DNA from: Kiritimatiellia bacterium
GTDB lineage: Bacteria; Verrucomicrobiota; Kiritimatiellia; RFP12; UBA1067
Assembly: GCA_017628165.1 (NCBI GenBank)
Contig: JAGBZQ010000109.1
Span: forward strand, 1 to 15,403
DNA: 15,403 nucleotides
Reading direction: 5' to 3'
The notes beneath the pieces are model-generated. The model saw nothing but the letters and a program-made list of their open reading frames with translations, was not told the origin of the DNA and made no database searches. The first letter of the stretch is position 1, and each line of letters starts with the position of its first letter. Made by a program: the position numbers and the translations under genes. Shown here one piece after another: positions 1-6,883 of the stretch.

Positions 1-458
1 ATTCTGCGAATCGCGTCGCGCGAACTTTTAAGTATCGCATCGGGACTCTTTCCCTTCCCGGATTCAATCGCCGAATTGATGCGCGCTGTCTCGCGAAGCT
101 CAAGAAGAGCCGAAACAGCACGTGTAAAATTGGCGTTAAGACGCCCGTCCTCCGGCGCCGCTCTAAGCGCGATCTGCGCCGCTGCTGCCGCCTCCTCCAA
201 ATGCGATAGCGCATCGGACGCCCCGGGCTTCAGCGCCGCATCGTGCTCAAGCTTGGCCACCACCTCTGCGGCACGCGCACCGTGCGTGCGCGAAAGCATA
301 AGAGGCCTTAAGACCTGAAGCGCATTCGTCACATCTCCCGCGCGGTAGAAATCAACGCCTTCGTTCCATATCTCAACGTCGGTTTTTTGACGCGACGCTT
401 CCGCGTATGCAGCAAAGCCCGATAGAACCGATAATGATACCGCTAAAAACTTCAGCAT
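1..458 (-). CDS. Secreted helical-repeat (TPR-like) protein, C-terminus beyond window edge
   Basis: Reading the minus strand from the ATG at 458 gives an open frame of about 152 codons that runs off the window at base 1, so the 3' end is missing. The first 20 or so residues (MLKFLAVSLSVLSGFAAYA) look like a signal peptide with an Ala-x-Ala-type cleavage site, so the product is probably exported. The mature part is helical and rich in Ala, Leu and Glu. A stretch near residues 30-55 (NEGVDFYRAGDVTNALQVL) has the small/large residue pattern of a TPR repeat, and a second helical pair follows near residues 80-105. An in-frame ATG at 470 would add four residues (MRDV) but has no ribosome binding site. 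The ATG at 458 has a weak GAGAG just upstream and gives a more normal signal peptide. It starts 21 nt after the HNH gene stop and is probably in the same transcript. I do not recognise a specific family. Confidence 0.75.
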   Translation of the reverse strand, partial: MLKFLAVSLSVLSGFAAYAEASRQKTDVEIWNEGVDFYRAGDVTNALQVLRPLMLSRTHGARAAEVVAKLEHDAALKPGASDALSHLEEAAAAAQIALRAAPEDGRLNANFTRAVSALLELRETARINSAIESGKGKSPDAILKSSRDAIRR

Positions 459-479
459 GACATCTCTCATAAATCAAAT

Positions 480-776
480 TCACCCTTCCGGAAAAAGCTC
501 GCTTAATATCTGCTCGGCAGGAGTGAGGGCGCGCTTCTTATTGTTGCACTCCTTGCAGCAGGGGACGCAATTTGACCGCACCGACTTTCCTCCGCGCGCA
601 ACGGGAACCACATGATCCATCGTAAGATTCTCCGCTCCGACATTCCGAGAGCAATAATGGCAGACGCCCTTCTGAAGCTCCGAGCGCCACCAGCTTGTCT
701 TGCGTAACGCGCGCGCCTTCTCCCTCTCACGGCGCACATGAACGGAATCCGCCTGTATATCTATCCAATCATCCAC
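480..776 (-). CDS. Small HNH endonuclease-fold protein
   Basis: A 98-residue protein with a complete HNH (ββα-metal) motif: a CxxC pair at C39/C42, the Asp-His pair at 54-55 (TMDHVVPVARGG), the middle Asn at 69, and a second CxxC at C74/C77 followed by NNKK. The four cysteines would bind a structural zinc, while H55 and N69 are the usual catalytic residues. The N-terminal 35 residues are basic (RREREKARALRK) and could contact DNA. The start is GTG at 774-776, chosen because it lies 6 nt after a perfect GGAGG; an ATG further upstream (789-787) is out of frame and stops quickly. It sits 13 nt after the glycosyltransferase gene and 21 nt before the next gene. Free-standing HNH proteins of this size are common in bacterial chromosomes and their role is generally unknown; no restriction, phage or intron partner is visible here. 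Confidence 0.85.
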   Translation of the reverse strand: MDDWIDIQADSVHVRREREKARALRKTSWWRSELQKGVCHYCSRNVGAENLTMDHVVPVARGGKSVRSNCVPCCKECNNKKRALTPAEQILSELFPEG

Positions 777-782
777 AGAAAA

Positions 783-787
783 CCTCC
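783..787 (-). promoter_or_regulatory. Shine-Dalgarno site that fixes the GTG start of the HNH gene
   Basis: The minus strand reads GGAGG then six bases then GTG. This is the strongest Shine-Dalgarno match in the cluster and the reason for preferring the GTG start. It lies wholly in the 13-nt gap after the glycosyltransferase stop codon. Confidence 0.75.
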
Positions 788-789
788 AT

Positions 790-2604
790 TCATTTTTTCA
801 GACACGATGCATGATCCGTGCCTATAAATTCACATGGCGCCCTGCTCGCGAGCAGCCCTACGAGAAAATGCACTCCATAAACAAGATGCGTCAAAACGAT
901 ACCCAAGAAGACCAGAATCCACATCAGAGGATTGAACGAAAAGGAAGCAAGCGCCGCTAAAAACAAATAGACAGCAAGCGGCAAAACCGCAACCGCCTTG
1001 AGCATGGAAGGCACAGGAAGAAGACAAAAAACAGAAAGCCCGGCACAGTAGAGCGCAAACATGCTCGGGAGAAAGTACGCGATGCGGAGCGAATTTGAAG
1101 GATAACGCTTCACAAAATATCCGCGATGAAACGCGTAGCGCCCGATCTGCCGCAGATGAGGCGCGAAAAGCGGCCTTCGATGATGGCTCACCACTACCCA
1201 CGGATCGTAGACGATCCGATATCCCGCGTCAAGGATATCCTTGCAAAGAAGAGTATCCTCACCAGGCCAAAAATCTGTGCGGTAACCGCCGATCTCCTTG
1301 AGAACCTCCCTCCTGACGAAAAGGTTGCAGCTCGGATAATCATCCACGTCGCGGCAGACTCCCCCCGCCTCGTAGCGATACCGATAGCCTCCTGAAACGA
1401 GAGGTGATGAATAGACGCGCCCGCCCGCCTCTGCCATAAAAGAATCCCCCCTCGGAGAAACCCCAGGGCCTCCAAGTGCAGCGATCGAGCTCTCCCCGAA
1501 ATATCGCACGGCATATTCGAGCCAACGCACGTCAGGATATGCGTCATCATCAATAAACGCCACCACATCGCCGCTTGCGGCTTCAATGCCGATATTGCGC
1601 TTCTCAGCAGGCCGCACCTTCCCCGTGGGGATTGTTTTCAAATCAAAACCGTTCGCCGCCCGCCCCAGATCAACATCCTCGTCAGGGAGAACAATCACTT
1701 CAAAATTGCGAAACGTCTGCTCTTGCAGACCGGAGAGACACTCGTCAAGCATCCAGCTCCTGCCCGGACAGGCGATGACAACGGAAAATTTCAAATCCCC
1801 TTTAGGAGCTGTAGGCGCCGGTGCCTTGGCGTAATACCGGAGTATCCTCAGCCTATAGAAAACGGCGAGAGAATCCTTGGCCATGGCGATCACGGTGCGC
1901 GGCTTTAAAGCACCGAACTTAGTGCCAAAGCGTATCACTACAGGCGCCTCGACTATGCGTGCTCCGCGCTGCCGGGCGATTGCGAGAAGCTCAAGATCGA
2001 ACGCATACTCCTTTACGAGCATTCGGGCGAGCGCCTCGGAAAGGATCTCCCTCCGAAAAAGCTTCATGCCCGTTTGCGTATCGGTAATGGGGAGCCCTAC
2101 AAAAAAACGAACCAACGTGAAATAAGCCCAGCTCACAATCCTGCGGTGCCAGGGATATTGAACGACCGAATCCCTGTGGCGCTTGGAGCCTACCACAACA
2201 TCTGCCTGCGAGCGCAGCAGCGCCTCGAAAAAACAAGGCGTCTGCTCTGGATGAATATCAAGGTCTCCATCCAAAAGCATCACAAATTCACCGGTGGATG
2301 CGGCAAATCCGGCCTTGAGCGCGGCGCCCTTGCCGCCATTTTTCACCATTAAAACCGATTTTATCTCCACGCCTTCGTAACGCTCACATATAGCGCAGGA
2401 AATCTCAAAGGCGGTGGAATCAAAGGAACCGTCATCCACGACAACGAGCTCAGCCGGGACATGATGCTCCTCAAAAAGACGCGCCGTCCTAGCTATGTTA
2501 GTGCCGATCTCCCCGGCCAGATTGTAAACCGGCATAACAACAGAGAGGCGGCCAGCGCCGACCGCCTCCCTGACAACTGCCCAATCAACAATCCTGTCCA
2601 CCAT
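790..2604 (-). CDS. Tandem-domain family 2 glycosyltransferase with C-terminal membrane segments
   Basis: A 604-residue fusion of two GT2 (GT-A fold) domains. Domain 1 (about residues 20-245) resembles dolichol/polyprenyl-phosphate sugar synthases: VVMPVYN, VVDDGS (57-60), NGGKGAALKAG, the metal-binding DGDLD (112-116) and DTQTGMKLF. Domain 2 (about 272-500) has SVVIA, a metal-binding DDD at 352-354 and a GED near 448-450 that matches the catalytic-base motif of GT2 enzymes. Two or three hydrophobic segments follow (about 507-590), so the protein is probably anchored in the inner membrane with both catalytic domains in the cytoplasm. An ATG at 2640 would extend it by 12 residues into the end of pgi. 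I chose the ATG at 2604, five bases from the pgi stop, because it avoids that overlap and still keeps domain 1 complete, though neither has a clear ribosome binding site. Likely role: making a lipid-linked sugar and extending a surface glycan; the substrate cannot be read from sequence. Confidence 0.85.
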   Translation of the reverse strand: MVDRIVDWAVVREAVGAGRLSVVMPVYNLAGEIGTNIARTARLFEEHHVPAELVVVDDGSFDSTAFEISCAICERYEGVEIKSVLMVKNGGKGAALKAGFAASTGEFVMLLDGDLDIHPEQTPCFFEALLRSQADVVVGSKRHRDSVVQYPWHRRIVSWAYFTLVRFFVGLPITDTQTGMKLFRREILSEALARMLVKEYAFDLELLAIARQRGARIVEAPVVIRFGTKFGALKPRTVIAMAKDSLAVFYRLRILRYYAKAPAPTAPKGDLKFSVVIACPGRSWMLDECLSGLQEQTFRNFEVIVLPDEDVDLGRAANGFDLKTIPTGKVRPAEKRNIGIEAASGDVVAFIDDDAYPDVRWLEYAVRYFGESSIAALGGPGVSPRGDSFMAEAGGRVYSSPLVSGGYRYRYEAGGVCRDVDDYPSCNLFVRREVLKEIGGYRTDFWPGEDTLLCKDILDAGYRIVYDPWVVVSHHRRPLFAPHLRQIGRYAFHRGYFVKRYPSNSLRIAYFLPSMFALYCAGLSVFCLLPVPSMLKAVAVLPLAVYLFLAALASFSFNPLMWILVFLGIVLTHLVYGVHFLVGLLASRAPCEFIGTDHASCLKK

Positions 2605-2608
2605 CCCT

Positions 2609-4222
2609 TTAGCGGCCAACTGCCTTGCGATAGCGAGCAATAAGCTGATTGGTGGATGCGTCGTGCTTCATAGAAGGCTTCTTGGCCGTGAGATCCGCAA
2701 GAACCCCCTTGGCGAGAACCTTGCCAAGCTGGACGCCCCACTGATCGTAGCTGTAGACATTCCAGATGACGCCCTGAACAAAAACCTTATGCTCGTAGAG
2801 GGCCACGAGCGCACCGAGCGTCTCGGGGGTCAGTTTCTCACAGAGAAGCGTATTCGTGGGCTTATTGCCCTCGAATGTCTTAAACGGAATAAGCTTCTTT
2901 TCAACCCCCTCCTTCTCACACTCTTCAGCCGTCTTGCCGAAAGCAAGAGCCTCGGTCTGTGCAAAGAGATTGGCCATGAGCTTATCATGAAGATCGCCGA
3001 TCGGATTATGCGTCACGGAGCAACCGATGAAGTCACACGGAATAAGGTGTGTTCCCTGATGGATGAGCTGATAGAACGAGTGCTGGCCGTTCGTGCCGGG
3101 CTCTCCCCACTCAATTGGGCCTGTCGTGTATGTGACGGGCTCGCCGTTTTTATCCACGCACTTGCCGTTGGACTCCATATCCATTTGCTGAAGATAGGCC
3201 GGGAAGCGAGAAAGATACTGGTCATACGGAAGAACCGAGTAGCTCTCCGCGCCGTAGCCGTTATGGTAAAGAATGCCGAGAAGAGCGAGAATAACGGGCA
3301 TATTACGCTCGAAACGCGCCGTCCTGAAGTGGCGATCCATCTTGTAGTAGCCCTTGAGAAGCTTCTTGTAATTATTACGGCCGATTGCAATCATAAGAGA
3401 AAGGCCGATAGCGGAAGGAAGCGAATAGCGCCCGCCTACCCAATCCCAGAAACCGAACATATTCTTGACGTCGATACCGAACTTGGACACCTCGTCTGCC
3501 GCAGTGGAAAGCGCCACAAAGTGCTTGGCTACGGCTTTCTTCGAGCCAAGCTGCTGAACGAGCCAGTCCTTGGCGGCCTCTGCGTTAGACATCGTCTCCT
3601 GGGTGGTAAACGTCTTGGATGCCACAATAAAGAGCGTCTCAGCGGCCTTGATTTCACGCAACGTCTCGGCGAGATGCGTAGAGTCTACATTGGAAACGAA
3701 GAAAAACTTCATGTTGCGCTTCGTGTACGGCGTAAGCGCAAGGTTGGCCATGACAGGACCGAGATCGCTGCCGCCGATGCCGATATTGACGACATACTTG
3801 ATTCGCTTGCCTGTAAAGCCCCTCCACACACCTCTGCGGACCGTGTCGGAAAAATCCCCCATCGCGGCGAGAACCTTCCGGACTCCAGGCATGACATCCT
3901 TTCCGTCCACCTTGATCTTGGCCTTCGGATCCATATTCCTGAGCGCGGTGTGAAGAACCGCGCGGTCCTCGGTGGCATTGATCTTCTTGCCTGTAAACAT
4001 CTTTTCAATCTCGGCCTTGAGGTCTGACTTCTCGGCAAGCTTGACGAGCGCCTTCATCATTTCGGCGTCGATGCGGTTCTTGGAATAGTCAAGGAACCAT
4101 CCTGCCGCCTCGAGCGAAAACCTTTGAGCACGCTCGGGATCCTCTGCAAAATAATCCTTGATCGTCTTGTTCTGGTTCTTGTCGATAAGTTCGTCGACCC
4201 TCTCCCATGCTGCTGAATTCAT
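2609..4222 (-). CDS. pgi: Glucose-6-phosphate isomerase
   Basis: A 537-residue enzyme that interconverts glucose 6-phosphate and fructose 6-phosphate in glycolysis and gluconeogenesis; it is cytoplasmic. It carries both family signatures and the sugar-phosphate site: NIGIGGSDLGPVM (about 146-158), the SKTFTTQET phosphate-binding loop (202-210), GRYSLPSAIGL (264-274), and WGEPGTNGQHSF with the catalytic base Glu374. His388 (in LIHQGTH) and Lys501 (in QWGVQLGK) match the other catalytic residues. The length is close to the E. coli enzyme (549). The ATG at 4222 is well supported by AGAGGAG ending 5 nt upstream. It begins 21 nt after the gyrA stop and ends 4 nt before the glycosyltransferase start, so it is probably co-transcribed with both. 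The pairing with gyrA has no obvious functional reason. Confidence 0.97.
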   Translation of the reverse strand: MNSAAWERVDELIDKNQNKTIKDYFAEDPERAQRFSLEAAGWFLDYSKNRIDAEMMKALVKLAEKSDLKAEIEKMFTGKKINATEDRAVLHTALRNMDPKAKIKVDGKDVMPGVRKVLAAMGDFSDTVRRGVWRGFTGKRIKYVVNIGIGGSDLGPVMANLALTPYTKRNMKFFFVSNVDSTHLAETLREIKAAETLFIVASKTFTTQETMSNAEAAKDWLVQQLGSKKAVAKHFVALSTAADEVSKFGIDVKNMFGFWDWVGGRYSLPSAIGLSLMIAIGRNNYKKLLKGYYKMDRHFRTARFERNMPVILALLGILYHNGYGAESYSVLPYDQYLSRFPAYLQQMDMESNGKCVDKNGEPVTYTTGPIEWGEPGTNGQHSFYQLIHQGTHLIPCDFIGCSVTHNPIGDLHDKLMANLFAQTEALAFGKTAEECEKEGVEKKLIPFKTFEGNKPTNTLLCEKLTPETLGALVALYEHKVFVQGVIWNVYSYDQWGVQLGKVLAKGVLADLTAKKPSMKHDASTNQLIARYRKAVGR

Positions 4223-4243
4223 AGATACTCCTCTTTATGTTCT

Positions 4244-6808
4244 TCAATTGTTATTTTCCGAAGATGCTTCATTTGCAGCAGACGCCTCGGATGCCGCCTG
4301 TACAACCTCTTCCTGAGGCTCGTCGCCGCCGCTCTCCTCCGCATCGCAGACAGAGACCGAGACGAGAGTTGCCCCGTCAGAAAGGCGTACGAGCTTGACC
4401 CCCTGCGCCATGCGTCCCTGCACGCTGAAATCGGAGACGGCGCTGCGCACCATCTGCTGATCACTCGTGATGGATATCACGCTCTCATCGTCAGAGACTG
4501 CGTGAGCGGCCACCACCGCGCCATTCCTATCAGCACCCTTGATGCCGATCATACCCTGCCCACCGCGGCCGTGGCGCGTGAAGTCCTTGAACTCGCAGCG
4601 CTTGCCGTAGCCGTTCTCCGTGGCGATGAAAAGCGTCTTTGAGTCATCCACCGCATCAAGCGAGACAACGCAATCACCCTCAAGGAGCCTTACGCCACGA
4701 ACGCCCGTGGCCGTACGGCCCATGCGCCTGACGTCCGTTGCGGCAAAGCGCATAGCGCGTCCATTGCGCGTAAGCATAATAACATCATCATCCGGCTTTA
4801 CAAGGCGCACATCCTTGAGCTCATCACCCTCCTCGATGTTGATCGCCCTGATACCGGCTTTGTTGACGTTTTTAAAATCTCCAAGAAGCGTCTTCTTCAC
4901 CGTTCCCCTGACCGTGGCGAAGAAGACATCCACATCACCCTCGAACGACCGGATCGGCAGAAGATTGAGCACCTGCTCCTCCTCCTGAAGGTTGAGAAGG
5001 TTGATGAGCGGACGTCCGAAGCTTGTCCTCGGGGCCTCTGGAATCTGATACGCATCTTTGAGGAAAAGGCGGCCGGTATTCGTGAAGAACATGAGCGAAT
5101 CGTGCGTCTGCGCCACGAAAACGAGACGGATAAAATCCTCTTCCTTTACCTGCGCGCCCTTGACGCCGTGGCCGCCGCGCTTCTGCTCGCGATATTCAGT
5201 AAGCGGAACGCGCTTGATGTATCCCCTGTTGGAAAGCGTGATAACGCACGGAGCATCGGGAATGAGATCCTTGACGGAAACCTCGTTTTCATCTGGAACG
5301 AGCTGCGTGCGGCGCTGCGCCTCCTCTTTCATGCAGTAAGCATTCTTGATCTCGGAAAGATCAGCGCGGATAATCGCGTAAACTTTCTCGGGGTCCGCCA
5401 GAATCGCCTTGAGCTCGGCGATCGTAGCAAGAATCTTTTCGAGCTCGGCGGCAAGCTTATCACGCTCGAGGCCGACAAGCTGGTATAGGCGCATCTCAAG
5501 AATCGCATTAACCTGAAGATCGCTGAAGGCGAATCGCTCCACAAGCCTGTCACGCGCCTCATTGCGCGTCGCCGACGAGCGGATGATCGAAACGACCTCA
5601 TCAAGATTGTCGATCGCCAGAAGGAGTCCGTCGAGAATGTGCTTGCGCGCCTCCGCCTTCTTGAGCTCATAGCGCGTGCGGCGCGTAATGACATCGAAGC
5701 GGTGATCCACGTAACAGCGGAAAAACTCCTTGAGATTGAGAATCTTGGGTCTGCCGCCGTCAATGGCAAGCATAATCGCTCCGAAGGTTGTCTGGAGCTG
5801 GGTGTGCTTGTAAAGATGGTTGAGCACCACCTCGGCAATGGCGTCGCGCTTGACTTCAACAATGACGCGGATATCATCCTTTGATTCGTCGCGGATGTCG
5901 CTGATCCCAACAATCACCTTTTCCTTGACGAGCTCCACCATGTGCTTGAGCATCTCGGCTTTGTTCACACAGTAGGGAATCTCCGTGATGACGATTCTCT
6001 CTCGGCCATTGGCAGCCTTCTCAATCTCGGCAACACCGCGCACTGTGAGCTGCCCGCGCCCCTGGCGATACATCGCATTGATGCCGTTAATGCCGCAAAT
6101 CTGCGCACCCGTCGGGAAGTCTGGCCCCTTGACGAACTGCATGAGATCGTCAATCGTGCAGTCCTCGCGATGCTGGACGTAATAATCAATCCCATCGCAC
6201 AGCTCTCCAAGATTGTGCGGCGGAATATTTGTGGCCATGCCGACAGCGATACCAGAGGAGCCGTTCAAGAGAAGATTCGGAAGCTTGGCTGGAAGGACCG
6301 TGGGCTCTTCAAGCGTTTCGTCGAAGTTTGGAGCCATATCCACGGTATCTTTGTCAAGATCGCCGAGAAGCTCCTCGGTAATCTTCTGCATGCGCACTTC
6401 GGTGTAACGCATGGCGGCCGCGCCATCACCGTCGATGGAGCCGAAGTTGCCATGGCCGTCCACGAGCGGGACTCTAAGCGAAAACGGCTGCGTCATGCGA
6501 ACGATCGTCTCGTACACGGCGCTATCACCGTGCGGATGGTATTTACCAATAACATCGCCGACGATACGCGCAGACTTCAGGTGCTTCGTATTCCACCTGT
6601 TGCCGATTTTGTGCATCGCATAAAGGCAGCGGCGATGGACGGGCTTAAGACCGTCACGCGCATCAGGAAGCGCGCGCCCGACGATAACACTCATGGAGTA
6701 ATCAATATAGTCGCGGGACATCGATTCCTCGATGGTAACATCCGCCAATCTTGCTGCAGTGTCCGCCTCAGCGGCAACAGCGCCAGTATCTTTGATTTCA
6801 TCGCTCAT
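4244..6808 (-). CDS. gyrA: DNA gyrase subunit A
   Basis: An 854-residue GyrA, the breakage-reunion subunit of the A2B2 enzyme that introduces negative supercoils. The N-terminal domain has DYSMSVIVGRALPDARDGLKP (36-56 region), GDVIGKYHPHGDSAVYE and the catalytic Tyr135 in AAMRYTE. The quinolone-determining positions equal to E. coli 83 and 87 are Ser96 and Glu100, i.e. the usual sensitive-type residues. The C-terminal beta-pinwheel begins near residue 515 and its GyrA box reads QKRGGHG (542-548), which marks gyrase rather than ParC. The protein ends in an acidic, Ser/Ala/Asn-rich tail. The ATG at 6808 is the only plausible start: it gives about 14 more residues than E. coli before the conserved core, and no Shine-Dalgarno precedes it. 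Instead a strong promoter lies almost on top of it. gyrB is not in the window. Confidence 0.98.
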   Translation of the reverse strand: MSDEIKDTGAVAAEADTAARLADVTIEESMSRDYIDYSMSVIVGRALPDARDGLKPVHRRCLYAMHKIGNRWNTKHLKSARIVGDVIGKYHPHGDSAVYETIVRMTQPFSLRVPLVDGHGNFGSIDGDGAAAMRYTEVRMQKITEELLGDLDKDTVDMAPNFDETLEEPTVLPAKLPNLLLNGSSGIAVGMATNIPPHNLGELCDGIDYYVQHREDCTIDDLMQFVKGPDFPTGAQICGINGINAMYRQGRGQLTVRGVAEIEKAANGRERIVITEIPYCVNKAEMLKHMVELVKEKVIVGISDIRDESKDDIRVIVEVKRDAIAEVVLNHLYKHTQLQTTFGAIMLAIDGGRPKILNLKEFFRCYVDHRFDVITRRTRYELKKAEARKHILDGLLLAIDNLDEVVSIIRSSATRNEARDRLVERFAFSDLQVNAILEMRLYQLVGLERDKLAAELEKILATIAELKAILADPEKVYAIIRADLSEIKNAYCMKEEAQRRTQLVPDENEVSVKDLIPDAPCVITLSNRGYIKRVPLTEYREQKRGGHGVKGAQVKEEDFIRLVFVAQTHDSLMFFTNTGRLFLKDAYQIPEAPRTSFGRPLINLLNLQEEEQVLNLLPIRSFEGDVDVFFATVRGTVKKTLLGDFKNVNKAGIRAINIEEGDELKDVRLVKPDDDVIMLTRNGRAMRFAATDVRRMGRTATGVRGVRLLEGDCVVSLDAVDDSKTLFIATENGYGKRCEFKDFTRHGRGGQGMIGIKGADRNGAVVAAHAVSDDESVISITSDQQMVRSAVSDFSVQGRMAQGVKLVRLSDGATLVSVSVCDAEESGGDEPQEEVVQAASEASAANEASSENNN

Positions 6809-6819
6809 AATTGGCGAAT

Positions 6820-6848
6820 ATTATACCATTTTTGGGCGCTTTTTTCAA
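6820..6848 (-). promoter_or_regulatory. gyrA promoter, near-leaderless
   Basis: On the minus strand, TTGAAA (6848-6843) and a perfect TATAAT (6825-6820) are separated by exactly 17 bases, and TGG directly before the -10 makes it an extended -10 element. Only 11 bases separate the -10 from the gyrA ATG, so the expected transcription start (about 6812-6814) leaves a leader of roughly 4-6 nt with no room for a ribosome binding site. The promoter lies in the 75-nt gap after the 688-aa gene; no terminator is visible in that gap, so read-through may also supply some gyrA mRNA. Confidence 0.8.
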
Positions 6849-6883
6849 AAAGGATACGCCGGGAAAAGACTCTTTAACGCAAT

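Noticed and set aside
480..776. HNH gene as a sign of a group II intron, restriction system or prophage
   Set aside because: No reverse transcriptase, methyltransferase, terminase or integrase gene is nearby, and the neighbours are ordinary chromosomal genes.
2663..4027. Long open frame on the plus strand antisense to pgi (about 454 codons)
   Set aside because: The opposite strand encodes an unmistakable glucose-6-phosphate isomerase with all catalytic residues; the antisense product is low-complexity and unlike any known protein.
5942..6877. Plus-strand open frame antisense to the gyrA N-terminus
   Set aside because: Same reasoning: shadow of the conserved gyrA sequence; it also runs across the gyrA promoter.
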